Of a stretch of 64,000 bases of DNA, positions 9,752 through 19,112 are shown piece after piece. Location of the stretch: the NCBI RefSeq assembly GCF_018919165.1, contig NZ_JAHLQM010000012.1, forward strand, positions 1 to 64,000, written 5' to 3'. The stretch's first letter is position 1, and each line of letters begins with the position of its first letter. This stretch comes from Amphibacillus sp. MSJ-3. GTDB lineage: Bacteria > Bacillota > Bacilli > Bacillales > Amphibacillaceae. The translations under genes and the position numbers were made by a program. The notes under the pieces were generated by a model. That model was not told the origin of the DNA and did no database searches. It saw nothing but the letters and a program-made list of their open reading frames with translations.

Positions 9752-10107
9752 ACTTATCTCCTCCTAAAATAAATGATTGCTCTCGTCCCAATTGCTCGAA
9801 TAGGCTTCGCTTGAAAGACAAAGGGCAACGGGTGAACAAGTGGTCTGCTCTAAATCCAGGTGAAAAACAAAAATCACTTCAGAGCTAAGTTCTTGTCGAT
9901 ATTTCCCGGGAAATGAAATCCTGTTTTTATTTCCAATCCTATTTATCATATACTCAATTATTACGAATGAAAAGTGAAAATCAAAAAGTAAATTTTCACT
10001 CAATCAACCGATTTTCATTCCAGACTAACTGTTAAATGCCTATAGCACCCTTAAAGCCTTCATCTTATCCAACGACTAGGCTTGTATGAATAAGGCGGGT
10101 CCTATAA
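9752..10107. other. Intergenic region, nothing recognised
   Basis: A 79-codon open frame on the minus strand (9764-10003) lacks a ribosome binding site and family resemblance, so I do not call it. No RNA gene or clear hairpin terminator was seen for the ECF operon that ends at 10108. Confidence 0.4.
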
Positions 10108-10938
10108 TCAGTTAAAAGGATTGTAAAAGCGAGAGCCATCATGGAAAGTGACTATAATGATGACAATAAAGAGGAAGATGCTGATCAGTAATGAATACCA
10201 GTCCAATTTAGATAAGGGACGCTCACTGTACCAGGTCCTTTTTTTATGCTTACCGAAACTTCTTAATTCCATAGCCTGGCTGATTGTATCAATCCGGTCA
10301 AGACTTGAAAAGATCAAGGGCATCATAATGGAAACAACATTTTTCAATCGCTTTGTAATTTTTTCGTTTTTAGAAAAGTCAACACCTCTGGCTTGTTGTA
10401 CTTGACTGATCGTTCTAAAATCACGCTGAATATCTGGTAGATAGCGCAGAGCTAGTGAGACAGCAATACTAATTTTATAGCTAATGCCAATTTTATTTAA
10501 CGATGCTGCAAACTCACTTGGATGTGTTGTAATAATAAATAATAAAGCAACTGGGGTAACGACAAAATATTTTAGCGTGACATTAAATTGATAAAAGAGT
10601 TGCTCAAGTGTAAGGTTGTAACGCCCATAAATAGAAAACAACTCATGTGAACTCCCATAGATTTTGACCCCTTCTTGTGGTGAAAAGAGATATATCGCGA
10701 TATTATTTAACAGTAAGAAAAATAAAATCAACATAAGAACATAACGAATTTCTTTTAATTGTACCTTTGATAATTTAAAAATAATCATACTTAAAATAAA
10801 TAGAATGATTAAAATTCGTGTATCATAAGTTAACATTGCAGCTGAAGACCAAAGCAAAAAGATAACAAGTTTTGTAAAGCCAGATAGTTGATGAATAACT
10901 GAAGACCGCTCAAAGTAGCCCAACATTTTTACTGCCAT
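10108..10938 (-). CDS. ECF transporter T component (EcfT)
   Basis: Membrane coupling subunit of an energy-coupling-factor vitamin/metabolite importer. 276 residues with about five to six hydrophobic segments. It carries the two short Ala-Arg-Gly-type coupling motifs typical of EcfT: QQARGVDF and, further on, AMELRSFG, which dock into the ATPase grooves. It overlaps the ATPase gene upstream by 10 bases. As the last gene of the T-box operon, it would couple the double ATPase to the UPF0397 substrate-binding component. Confidence 0.9.
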   Translation of the reverse strand: MAVKMLGYFERSSVIHQLSGFTKLVIFLLWSSAAMLTYDTRILIILFILSMIIFKLSKVQLKEIRYVLMLILFFLLLNNIAIYLFSPQEGVKIYGSSHELFSIYGRYNLTLEQLFYQFNVTLKYFVVTPVALLFIITTHPSEFAASLNKIGISYKISIAVSLALRYLPDIQRDFRTISQVQQARGVDFSKNEKITKRLKNVVSIMMPLIFSSLDRIDTISQAMELRSFGKHKKRTWYSERPLSKLDWYSLLISIFLFIVIIIVTFHDGSRFYNPFN

Positions 10939-12647
10939 GTTTTTCGAACCTTCCTATCATAAGAAATAAAATGATTGATGAATTGTTTTGGATCCTCAAC
11001 CTCCGCCTTTATCGCTAGGTCGAATAGTGAGGTTCGTTTTAAATGCGCTTGTTCAATCCATAAATCATTTGTCAAAACGTCAACTGGACTCTGATCGGCA
11101 ATCAATTGCCCATCGACGAGCACTAATGCACGTGACGTATATTCAAGCATTAAGTGCATATCATGTGTGATGAAAATAATCGTCACACCCAAGTGATTTA
11201 ATTGCTCTAAAAAGTCCATGATTTCAGTAAAATGCTTTAAATCCTGGCCTGCAGTTGGTTCATCTAAAATAATGATTTCTGGCTCTAAGACTAGAATAGA
11301 CGCTACAGTTAAACGTTTCTTTTGGCCAAAACTCAGTGCAGAAATCGGCCAATTCCGAAATGGATAAAGTCCACAAACCTGTAAAACTTTATGAACCCTT
11401 CTTTCGACTTCTTTTTCTGATACATTTCTCAATCTTAATCCTAAAGCTACCTCATCAAAAATCAGATGCTTGGAAATCATTTGATTTGGATTTTGTAAAA
11501 CAAATCCAATTCGATTTGCACGCTTAAAGATGGATTCCTGATCAATTCTTTGACCATCAAGTTCGATTGTTCCACTTGAGTGTTTTTCAAAACCACAGAT
11601 AACTTTTGCTAATGTAGACTTACCCGCCCCATTTTTGCCAACTAAACTGATCATTTCCCCTCGCTGAATAGTAAATGAAAGATCAGTTAGGACTTTTTTA
11701 TCTTCATAACTAAAATTAACCTGATCTAAATTCAACAAGGGCTTAGAGTCGATTGGCTTCTCTTCTTTTTGATAATGCTCCTGCCAAGTATTTAATCGTT
11801 CCTTATTAGTTTCAGTTAAAAGAAATTGATCAATGTGCTGTGGGTTTTGATCGGGATGGATTACCGAACCACTATATTTTAATGCCTTTGTATAAAGAGG
11901 TTCTCGAATATGTACCTTATCAAGCACGTTGGATGCGAGTAATTGATTGGGACTTGTATCACTAACGATCTCACCCTCATCAATGACAATGATACGGTCA
12001 AATTCAAGTTGTAAAGCATCTTCTAAGCGATGTTCAATGACGATCACTGTTTTTTCTTGCTTCTGATGGATTTGGTCAATTAATTTCATCGCATATTGAC
12101 CAGTTGCTGGGTCTAAATTGGCTAATGGCTCATCAAACAATAAGAGATCAAGATCTTGTTCTACTAATACACCCCCGAGGGAAACGCGCTGTTTTAATCC
12201 CCCAGATAGCTCATGAATAGAATAATCGATGTGTGAATCAACACCGACTAATTGGGTTGTTTCTTGAACAATCTTATGCATAGGTTCTAGGGCGACCTGT
12301 TCATTTTCCAAGGTAAAGGCAATATCTTCACCGACAGAGAGGCCAATAAATTGCCCATCTGTATCTTGCAAAACAGTGCCTACGATTTTGGACAAGGAGA
12401 AAATATCCAAATCCTTTGTTTCCTTCCCTTTGATCGTTAGCTTCCCTGTCATCTCTCCTTTAAAGGAAAAAGGAACAAGCCCATTCAGACAATGGGCGAG
12501 TGTACTTTTCCCAGAACCCGATGGTCCTAGAATCAGGACTTTTTCTCCTTGATTGATTGTTAAGGTGATATTTTTCAGGGTTGGTTCCACTTGACTATGA
12601 TATTTAAATGAAAATTGCTGAAAAGAAATAATTGGCTTTCCCATCAT
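10929..12647 (-). CDS. ECF transporter fused double ATPase (YkoD/CbiO type)
   Basis: Cytoplasmic energy subunit: two complete ABC ATPase domains in one 572-residue chain. Domain 1 has Walker A GPSGSGKST, signature LSGGLKQRV and Walker B LLLFDEPLANLDP. Domain 2 has GKNGAGKST, a variant signature SFGQKKRL and IIILDEPTAGQDL. This matches fused EcfA1/EcfA2 proteins such as YkoD. It lies between the S component and EcfT genes with short gaps or overlaps, so it belongs to the same importer. Confidence 0.93.
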   Translation of the reverse strand: MMGKPIISFQQFSFKYHSQVEPTLKNITLTINQGEKVLILGPSGSGKSTLAHCLNGLVPFSFKGEMTGKLTIKGKETKDLDIFSLSKIVGTVLQDTDGQFIGLSVGEDIAFTLENEQVALEPMHKIVQETTQLVGVDSHIDYSIHELSGGLKQRVSLGGVLVEQDLDLLLFDEPLANLDPATGQYAMKLIDQIHQKQEKTVIVIEHRLEDALQLEFDRIIVIDEGEIVSDTSPNQLLASNVLDKVHIREPLYTKALKYSGSVIHPDQNPQHIDQFLLTETNKERLNTWQEHYQKEEKPIDSKPLLNLDQVNFSYEDKKVLTDLSFTIQRGEMISLVGKNGAGKSTLAKVICGFEKHSSGTIELDGQRIDQESIFKRANRIGFVLQNPNQMISKHLIFDEVALGLRLRNVSEKEVERRVHKVLQVCGLYPFRNWPISALSFGQKKRLTVASILVLEPEIIILDEPTAGQDLKHFTEIMDFLEQLNHLGVTIIFITHDMHLMLEYTSRALVLVDGQLIADQSPVDVLTNDLWIEQAHLKRTSLFDLAIKAEVEDPKQFINHFISYDRKVRKTWQ

Positions 12648-12709
12648 ACACCTCTTAATAAATAAACTTTGTTCTAAATCGAGAGACCATTAGAAAAATG
12701 GCTATTCGA

Positions 12710-13264
12710 TTAATCCTCTTTTGTTAAACTACTTCCCTTACTTTGTGTTTTCGCATAAGAAATCAGTAATATTGTACTAATAACCCCAACGGAAATAATG
12801 TTTGTCAATGCTGCAACAAGTCCTTGAGTGAATACTTTATTTGCTGGCTCCGCATAAATTGATATATCAAGTGTAGGTGCAAGCACACCCCATCCTATGA
12901 TTTGAACAATGATTTGGACAAGATTAAATGATATGATTTCCTTCTTTCCAAACACCCCATCTTCAAGCTTAACCTTGTAGGCATAAAAACCGATGGCAAA
13001 TCCGATAAATAAAGAAACAAAGACCCAGCTCCACCAAATAGACCCCCACATTAAGATATCCTTTAATGCGTGTCCAATTAGTCCAATTAATCCTCCTGCA
13101 ATAGGACCAAATAGGACAGCGATAAAAGCTAAAAATGCGATGGCTGTTTCGATGTTTGTATTTGGTATCCCTGTTGGTATGGTTAGAAATCGTCCTAAAA
13201 TAACATAAACTGCTGACCCAATTCCAATTGCAACAATTGTTTTAATTGATAAACTTTTTTTCAT
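12710..13264 (-). CDS. ECF transporter S component, UPF0397 family
   Basis: 184-residue integral membrane protein, five to six hydrophobic segments, with the UPF0397 hallmark [20 protein letters not shown] and [13 protein letters not shown]0397 proteins are the substrate-capturing S subunits of ECF importers encoded beside YkoD/YkoC-like genes. The substrate is unproven. Because a T-box and a SAM-hydrolase-type gene precede it, methionine or a methionine/SAM-related precursor is the inferred substrate. The ribosome binding site is in AGGGAGAGAT just before the ATG. Confidence 0.85.
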   Translation of the reverse strand: MKKSLSIKTIVAIGIGSAVYVILGRFLTIPTGIPNTNIETAIAFLAFIAVLFGPIAGGLIGLIGHALKDILMWGSIWWSWVFVSLFIGFAIGFYAYKVKLEDGVFGKKEIISFNLVQIIVQIIGWGVLAPTLDISIYAEPANKVFTQGLVAALTNIISVGVISTILLISYAKTQSKGSSLTKED

Positions 13265-13482
13265 CTTTAATCTCTCCCTTTTTTATGATCATTGATTGGT
13301 TAAAAGAATTAGTAAAAAAATGATTTCCTTTTATTTTATCATTAATCTATTAATGGAATGGTTGAAACTTAAATGTTTCTTTCAAAAGTGAGCTTTTGTT
13401 GGAAGATCCTATAAGTGAACTCTGACAAAAGCTCTTCTGCAACATTGATTTTATACTTGTTCATCTTAAACATAGATTTAAA

Positions 13483-14340
13483 TTAACTATAAACAATTTT
13501 TGCTGCTTTACGAATGGTAATCTTTGATTGAACGCCTGTTTTAATATGATAAGCATCTGCAAATGAGCCTTGGTTCAAGGCAACGCCGATTTTTTCAAGT
13601 GAATTAATATAAAGTAATGGCTCACCAACCTGAGTATCGGCAAATGATTTCCCAAATGACATCACATTCTTATAAATTTGTCGATTTTCATTAAAAATTG
13701 CAACTTCTAATGTATCACCGTATTTTATTCCCTCATTGAAGAAGAAATTCTTATCAATATTTGTCCATAGGTTACCAAAGCGGACATCCAAAATATCAAT
13801 ATTTCCCTTAATAATATGATCCTCTAATTCAACGTTAGGTGTATCAAGCTGAATTATCTGATCAAGATCGAGCTTTGGCCCCACCTCTTCAAAGGTAATG
13901 GTTTTTGAAGCTAACCGTGCTCCAGTGTAGGCATAGACATCACGACCATGGAAGGTATAGGATTCATAAGATTTAGCGAGGCGATTCACCTCTTCATCAA
14001 TCTCACGCACCTCAACAAGTCCAACAGATTGAGCTAAATGAGTGAGCGTTCCGTTATCGGGTGTAACAATATAGTGGTTATCATTTGTTTTCGCTACGAC
14101 ACTTAAACGTTCAGACCCAACTCCAGGATCAACAACTGATACAAATACAGTTTCTTCAGGCCAATAAGTCGTTGTTTGATACAGACGATAAGAAGCCTCA
14201 AAGATATTATAAGCCGGAATATCATGTGTGACATCATGTAAATCTAAATCAGAACTTACTGACTTGGCAACACCATACATTGCACTAACAGCTCCGTCAA
14301 CTAAACCAAAATCAGATTGAAAAACTAATAGATTACTCAT
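13483..14340 (-). CDS. SAM hydrolase / hydroxide adenosyltransferase (DUF62) protein
   Basis: 285-residue DUF62 family protein. Characterised members split S-adenosylmethionine with water to adenosine and methionine, and relatives perform fluorination or chlorination. Family signatures are present: LLVFQSDFGLVDGAV at the N-terminus with the SAM-binding Asp, VVDPGVGS, PDNGTL and FHGRDVYA. There is no fluorinase-type evidence; the ordinary hydrolase is the default. It is the first gene after the T-box leader and precedes the ECF importer genes, so the product probably serves methionine/SAM economy. A hairpin (GAGCTTTTGT/ACAAAAGCTC, near 13390-13430) lies between it and the next gene. Confidence 0.88.
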   Translation of the reverse strand: MSNLLVFQSDFGLVDGAVSAMYGVAKSVSSDLDLHDVTHDIPAYNIFEASYRLYQTTTYWPEETVFVSVVDPGVGSERLSVVAKTNDNHYIVTPDNGTLTHLAQSVGLVEVREIDEEVNRLAKSYESYTFHGRDVYAYTGARLASKTITFEEVGPKLDLDQIIQLDTPNVELEDHIIKGNIDILDVRFGNLWTNIDKNFFFNEGIKYGDTLEVAIFNENRQIYKNVMSFGKSFADTQVGEPLLYINSLEKIGVALNQGSFADAYHIKTGVQSKITIRKAAKIVYS

Positions 14341-14367
14341 TTAAAAAACTCCCTTCAATTTTAGAAA

Positions 14368-14665
14368 AATAAAAAACACCCTTACTGCTCGAAAGAACAA
14401 TAAGGGCGTTGAATGCATTGTCAACACGGTACCACCTTAATTTACTATTTGTTTACACAAATAGCCTTATAAGTACTCCGCCCGAAGGCTTTTATACTTT
14501 GGTATGGATAACGAGTACCAAATCTCGACGTCACCTACTAACAGATAGTGTTTTCAGCACGTAGCTCAAAGGCCATTTTCAGTATCTACATTTTTGCTTC
14601 TTTTCAGCTACCGAAGCTCTCTTTAGAAAAACGCTCAATACTTACTTTCCCTTATCACAGCTTTT
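14368..14665 (-). promoter_or_regulatory. T-box riboswitch leader
   Basis: On the minus strand the leader contains the T-box core AAGGTGGTACCGTG (plus-strand 14425-14438), a terminator stem AACGCCCTTA/TAAGGGTGTT with T run (14375-14410), and an upstream stem I with the usual AGAGAGCTTCGGTAGCTG segment. The likely specifier region reads GAAAATGGCC. Reading the codon as AUG (14574-14576) would make it methionine-responsive, which suits the downstream SAM hydrolase and importer; AAU is the alternative register. T-box presence is secure; the amino acid is inferred. Confidence 0.9.
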
Positions 14666-14859
14666 AAAAGTGAATATTTTGTGAAATTAATTAATTGTAA
14701 TTATAGGTGACTTTAAAAATGAATGCAAGTCTTTTTTTGAAAAAATTCGAAAAATTAAATAAAATGAGTTAATGGAACATAGAAAAAGGGTATATGGGTA
14801 TATAGGGCTTGTATCTTTAAAATTCAAAAAGGTTTTTTAAAAATAGGAGGTTATAAAAA

Positions 14860-15426
14860 ATGAATTTTTTTATGAATAATATAGGTGTCATTTTACTGAT
14901 CTTGTTGATTGTGTTCATCTTGTTTTGGATGATATCTACATATAATCAGCTAGTTAGTCTACGGGAGTTTGTCAGAAATGCGATGGGGCAAATTTCAGCT
15001 CAAATTGAATCACGTTGGGATGCCTTACAGAATATGATTGAAGGGACAAAGCAATATGCTGAACATGAGGCAAAGACCCTTGAATCACTCACGGAACAAC
15101 GTGCTTCATTAGGGAAAAATGCAGCAGTTACCGATGTAAATAAGGATGATCAATTGTTTAATCAAGCGATGGGGCGCCTATTCGCTATTGCCGAAAGTTA
15201 TCCGGATTTAAAAGCAAGCCAAGTTTATCAGGAAACATTAAAAAATGTCGATCGCTATGAGCAACAAGTGCGTCAGTCAAGAATGATCTATAACGATACG
15301 GTTACTAAATATAATCGAGTCATTCAATCGGTTCCTTCAAACATCATCGCATCAATGTTTAAATTTAGTCAAGAAAGCTATTTTGAAAATACAGAAACGA
15401 AGACAGAAATGCCGACTTGGAGTTGA
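14860..15426 (+). CDS. lemA: LemA family membrane protein
   Basis: 188 residues: one N-terminal transmembrane segment (VILLILLIVFILFWMI) followed by the coiled, helical LemA domain beginning YNQLVSLREFVRNA and containing the conserved AMGRLFAIAESYPDLKAS. Function is unknown; LemA proteins often pair with glycine-rich DUF2207/TPM membrane proteins, as here. The ribosome binding site AGGAGG is 8 bases before the ATG. The gene following begins 4 bases after its stop. Confidence 0.93.
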   Translation: MNFFMNNIGVILLILLIVFILFWMISTYNQLVSLREFVRNAMGQISAQIESRWDALQNMIEGTKQYAEHEAKTLESLTEQRASLGKNAAVTDVNKDDQLFNQAMGRLFAIAESYPDLKASQVYQETLKNVDRYEQQVRQSRMIYNDTVTKYNRVIQSVPSNIIASMFKFSQESYFENTETKTEMPTWS

Positions 15427-15430
15427 TTTA

Positions 15431-17134
15431 ATGAAAAATCGTATGAGAAAATTTTTTGCAGCCCTAGCTGTATTGTTAATATTTAGCCTAACATTCATTC
15501 CCCGTGTATATGCAAATGAGATGTCATCAATTGCATATGATGTTGAGCTCCAAGCGGATGGCTCAGGAATCATCACTGAAACCCGGAAAATGTATTTGAC
15601 TGAAGATACTGAAATCTATATTACCTTTGATCGTTTGTCTGGTTCAGAGGTGACAGACTTTCATGTCAGTGATTTTGGCGAGCCATTGGAGGAAGAGTCC
15701 GATTGGGATGTCAGTGCAAGCCGTGAAGAAAAAGCTGGGAAATACGGGATTGTTGAGACAAGTGATGGGGTTGAACTATGCTGGGGAATCGGTGACTATG
15801 GTGAACACGAGTATACCGTTACCTATACCATGACGAATATGGTTCGCCAGCTTGAAGATGGCCAAGGGATGAATTGGCAGTTCTTTAATGGTAAAGGTAA
15901 TATTCCCCCAGAGGAAGTGACCATTCGAATTGCTGGACCACAATCTTTTGATCAGGATAATACACTGATTTGGGGATTTGGTTTTGATGGTGAAGTTTAC
16001 TTAGAAGATGGTGAGTTAACAGGTTGGTCAAATACAGCTCTATCTGATTCGAACTATATTACTATTTTAATGCAATTTCCAGATCAACCTTTTAAGCCTA
16101 GCCTGTCACTCGACCAAACATTAAGTGAACAAGAAGAAAAAGCCAAGGAAGGGAGTAGTTATAACGACAAATCATCAGATGATGAATTTACTAGTTTTCT
16201 TGGTATCATCGCGCTATTTATCTTCGCATCCATTTTTACGACAATCTTTACAATGATGCGGGCACGAGCAATTAAACGCGAACATCCACTTGTTACAGGG
16301 AAGCAACGTGAAAAAATTAATGAAGATCAATATTATCGTGATATTCCCTATCAAGAGGGTCCGATCACTGATGTCGCCTATTTCTTGCAAGAGGTTGGAA
16401 GTGGGAATATGGAAGATTACTTTAACGCTTTTATGCTTAAATGGCTGAAAGAAGGCCGAATTTCAGTTACAACAGAAATACGGGGACGCTTAATAAAAAA
16501 AGAAACAACCCTTATAAAACTTGATAAAAGTAAATCTAAATCCTTTGATACAGACGTCGAGACCCGGATTTGGGACTTGATCACCTCAGCAGCAGATAAC
16601 GAGGGTGTACTTGATGAGGACCAACTAAAAAAACATGCTAAAACAAACTATGACGATATTCAAAATATTGAAGGAGATTTACCTGTTCACTCAAAGAAAT
16701 TACTACTTAAAGAAGGTTATTTAGAAGAAGGAGAAGCTAGATTTTTATTCACATTCACCGCAAAAGTCATTAAAGGGACCGACCGTGGTGAAGCCCTATT
16801 TAATCAAATTGTTCAATTTAGAAACTATTTAACTGATTTCTCATTACTAGATGAACGGGAAATCAAAGAAGTTGCATTATGGGATGACTTATTCGTTTGG
16901 GCCAGCCTTTACGGCATAGCTGAAAAAGTCGCTAAGCAACTAGAGAAGATTTATCCCAATTATTTTGAAGAAGCGGGTATCTCCTACTCTGATATTTATC
17001 TAATGCACATCTATTCAAAAAATATGTCAAGCGGCTATAAGAGCGGTTCTAGTGCTTCCAGCGGAGCTGGCGGCTCGACAAGTATTGGTGGTGGAGGCGG
17101 CTCCTTCGGTGGAGGTGGAGGCGGATCACGCTAA
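15431..17134 (+). CDS. DUF2207 membrane protein with Gly-rich tail
   Basis: 567 residues from the ATG at 15431 (the longer frame starts inside lemA). It has a signal peptide ending near VYANEM, an extracytoplasmic DUF2207 beta-rich domain (about 27-230), one strong transmembrane segment near residues 255-280, a cytoplasmic domain, and a C-terminal tail of Gly/Ser repeats ending GGGGGSR. This is the standard LemA partner architecture. The molecular role is unknown; it is inferred to act in the envelope with LemA. No terminator was obvious right after it. Confidence 0.88.
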   Translation: MKNRMRKFFAALAVLLIFSLTFIPRVYANEMSSIAYDVELQADGSGIITETRKMYLTEDTEIYITFDRLSGSEVTDFHVSDFGEPLEEESDWDVSASREEKAGKYGIVETSDGVELCWGIGDYGEHEYTVTYTMTNMVRQLEDGQGMNWQFFNGKGNIPPEEVTIRIAGPQSFDQDNTLIWGFGFDGEVYLEDGELTGWSNTALSDSNYITILMQFPDQPFKPSLSLDQTLSEQEEKAKEGSSYNDKSSDDEFTSFLGIIALFIFASIFTTIFTMMRARAIKREHPLVTGKQREKINEDQYYRDIPYQEGPITDVAYFLQEVGSGNMEDYFNAFMLKWLKEGRISVTTEIRGRLIKKETTLIKLDKSKSKSFDTDVETRIWDLITSAADNEGVLDEDQLKKHAKTNYDDIQNIEGDLPVHSKKLLLKEGYLEEGEARFLFTFTAKVIKGTDRGEALFNQIVQFRNYLTDFSLLDEREIKEVALWDDLFVWASLYGIAEKVAKQLEKIYPNYFEEAGISYSDIYLMHIYSKNMSSGYKSGSSASSGAGGSTSIGGGGGSFGGGGGGSR

Positions 17135-17317
17135 GAACAGCACCAAATCAAAGGGGAATGCAGTATCCAGCAGATTAGCTAACCGTAAGATCCCCAGTCC
17201 AATCATTGAATTGTAAATGAGGGATCAAGAATGAGTAAAAACCCACTTCGCACACCCAAGACATAGTGAAAAGGCGAAAGTAGACAAAAATCCGCGATGC
17301 CCAGGGACTGGGACTGC

Positions 17318-17468
17318 GGTTGGGACTGGGATTACTCGTCCCAACGAAGTGATTTGCGATGACGCGTCTTATCGAGGTGATTTGTGATTACACGTTTTAC
17401 GGAAGTGATTTGCGATAACACGTTTTACCGAAAAAATTTGCGGATACTCATTCCACCGAAAATCTTTG
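17318..17468 (+). repeat. Tandem 28-bp intergenic repeat
   Basis: Four adjacent 28-base units start at 17346, 17374, 17402 and 17430, each of the form GARGTGATTTGYGAT followed by ACACGTTTTACC or a variant. A more degenerate unit stands before (17318) and a partial one after. The third and second are closest to each other. There is no spacer between units, so this is not a CRISPR. Part of the flank (GATTACTCGTCCCA) also occurs at 288-301. Confidence 0.75.
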
Positions 17469-17583
17469 TCCAAGGTCTGCATGGGGTGGATTATGTAGAC
17501 CCACCCTTCATTAAATGAAGATTCACTTTACCAATCAACCATCATTTTATATATTTAATCAATATAAGGAAAGAAGGGCCAAA

Positions 17584-17970
17584 ATGAAAGTGAGACGGAT
17601 TATCAGCACATTAGACTTTTCGGTTGCCTTTGGTGCAATATTTGGAGGAGCTGTCGCCATCCTAAATCCCACCAATCCACTAGGCTTGTCGAACGATGCA
17701 TTAGTTAACGGTCCTTTCAATAGCTTCCTCATACCAGGCCTATTTCTGTTTCTAATACTGGGTTGCATGAATCTTTTAGCAGGAATAATGACAATTAAAC
17801 AATGGCCTTCTTATAACTATGTTAATATACTAATGGGCCTTATCCTATGTATGTGGATTATCATCCAATGCTATGTATTATGGGAGATTATCTTTCTCCA
17901 CTTCTTGTTTTTTATCATTAGTTTAATACAGATTTGGCTTGGAATTCGAGAGTCGAAGTCTGCTAAATAG
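17584..17970 (+). CDS. Small four-helix membrane protein, unknown
   Basis: 128 residues from the ATG at 17584, preceded by AGAAGGG; the longer upstream frame has no ribosome binding site. About four hydrophobic segments with a short basic N-terminus (MKVRRIISTLDFS) and a basic tail (RESKSAK). I do not recognise a family. It stands alone between repeat arrays. Confidence 0.6.
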   Translation: MKVRRIISTLDFSVAFGAIFGGAVAILNPTNPLGLSNDALVNGPFNSFLIPGLFLFLILGCMNLLAGIMTIKQWPSYNYVNILMGLILCMWIIIQCYVLWEIIFLHFLFFIISLIQIWLGIRESKSAK

Positions 17971-18693
17971 AAGTTTATTTACACAGTCAAGCGGAAGTAT
18001 AGAGCTTGGCTATTTTTGTTGAGTATTTTTTTAGAATATGACGGATTGCAGGATATCTATGCTCGTTCGCGTAGGTTTTATGCTCGGAAATCTCACTTTA
18101 TGCTCGAAAGCTGGCTCTATGCTCGAAAATCTCGTTTTATGCTCGTAAGCTGGCTCTATGCTCGAAAATCTCGTTTTATGCTCGTAAGCCGATGCTCTAT
18201 GCTCGGAAATCTCGTTTTATGCTCGGAAGTTGGTGATCTATGCTCGAAAATCTCGTTTTATGCTCGAAAGCTGGCTCTATGCTCGAAAATCCCATTCTAT
18301 GCTTGGAAGCTGGCTCTATGCTCTATGCTCGTAACGATGAATCTATGCTCTATCCCAAGACCCTAATCTCGACATTCGCGCATTTATCACGGATAAGTAT
18401 TCTTAAAATCCCCCTTTCGAAATAAAGAAGTGGAATCAATTGGCCTAGTCGCAAAATGGCAGATGATAATGTCTTTTTCCAGTTGGTTTAGTATAATAAG
18501 CAGTTGGAAAAAGGTAGCGAACTAAGCAGCTATGTCTGCATGGGATTCACCTTGTGTAGGCCTAGTTCCTACATAATTGAGGTTTCGCTTTTTTTCTATG
18601 GTGTCACGGGAAGTAAAGGCAAAACAATATCGCTATGTCGAAGTTTGAAATTTGATATAATATAATCAAGTAAATCATGTAGGAGGAATATAT
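17971..18693. other. Repeat-rich intergenic region
   Basis: Holds the 39-bp tandem array described at 18079-18316 and, at about 18530-18595, a degenerate copy of the dispersed module (TTGAGGTTTCGCTTT). The last 13 bases contain the AGGAGG ribosome binding site of the Nudix gene. No gene is called; the open frames here are translations of the repeat. Confidence 0.6.
18079..18316. repeat. Tandem TATGCTCG array (39-41 bp units)
   Basis: Six consecutive units of 39-41 bases, each with two TATGCTCG-type half-units: TATGCTCGAAAATCTCGTTT followed by TATGCTCGTAAGCTGGCTC. Units 3 and 4 are 2 bases longer. Shorter degenerate units continue to about 18356 and precede from 18057. Because the unit is mostly a multiple of three, it yields spurious open frames in more than one register, so it should not be annotated as protein. 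Confidence 0.8.
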
Positions 18694-19089
18694 TTGACTA
18701 AGAAAATCATTAAGGTAGTTGGTGCAATTATAATAAAAGATGGAAAGATTCTTTGTGCTCAACGTGGGGAATCTAAATCACTGTCATATAAATGGGAGTT
18801 TCCGGGTGGGAAGATAGAAATGAACGAGACGCCTGTTCAAGCGTTGATGCGTGAGATTGATGAGGAAATGAAGTGTGATATTGAAGTGGGAGAGGAATTT
18901 GATCACACGATCTATGAATATGATTTTGGTATTGTTCATCTGACAACCTACTGTTGTACATTAGTCAAAGGTAGCCCTATATTGACTGAACATAACGATA
19001 TTAAATGGCTGTATAGTCATGAGCTTTCAAGTCTTGATTGGGCGCCCGCGGATATTCCAGCAGTAAAAAAACTAGAGCAAACCTTGTAA
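18694..19089 (+). CDS. Nudix hydrolase (MutT-like)
   Basis: 131-residue Nudix pyrophosphohydrolase, probably cleaning oxidised or other nucleoside triphosphates. The Nudix box is complete: GGKIEMNETPVQALMREIDE followed by E (G-x5-E-x7-REUxEE). It starts at a TTG at 18694 with a strong AGGAGG about 7 bases upstream. The helicase gene begins 23 bases after its stop, so the two form one operon; Nudix-helicase pairs suggest nucleic-acid repair or defence, which is inference. Confidence 0.9.
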   Translation: MTKKIIKVVGAIIIKDGKILCAQRGESKSLSYKWEFPGGKIEMNETPVQALMREIDEEMKCDIEVGEEFDHTIYEYDFGIVHLTTYCCTLVKGSPILTEHNDIKWLYSHELSSLDWAPADIPAVKKLEQTL

Positions 19090-19112
19090 TAAATTGATTG
19101 GGGGGTCTTAAT

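Noticed and set aside
9764..10003. 79-codon minus-strand frame
   Set aside because: No ribosome binding site or family; starts in an AT-rich stretch and looks random.
13483..14340. Fluorinase/chlorinase interpretation of the DUF62 protein
   Set aside because: DUF62 proteins in ordinary bacteria are SAM hydrolases; nothing in the context suggests halogen chemistry.
17346..17457. Short direct repeats resembling a CRISPR
   Set aside because: Units are contiguous 28-mers without spacers and no cas genes are present.
18016..18425. Two overlapping open frames of 116 and 61 codons
   Set aside because: They are translations of the 39-bp TATGCTCG tandem repeat in different registers, with no ribosome binding site.
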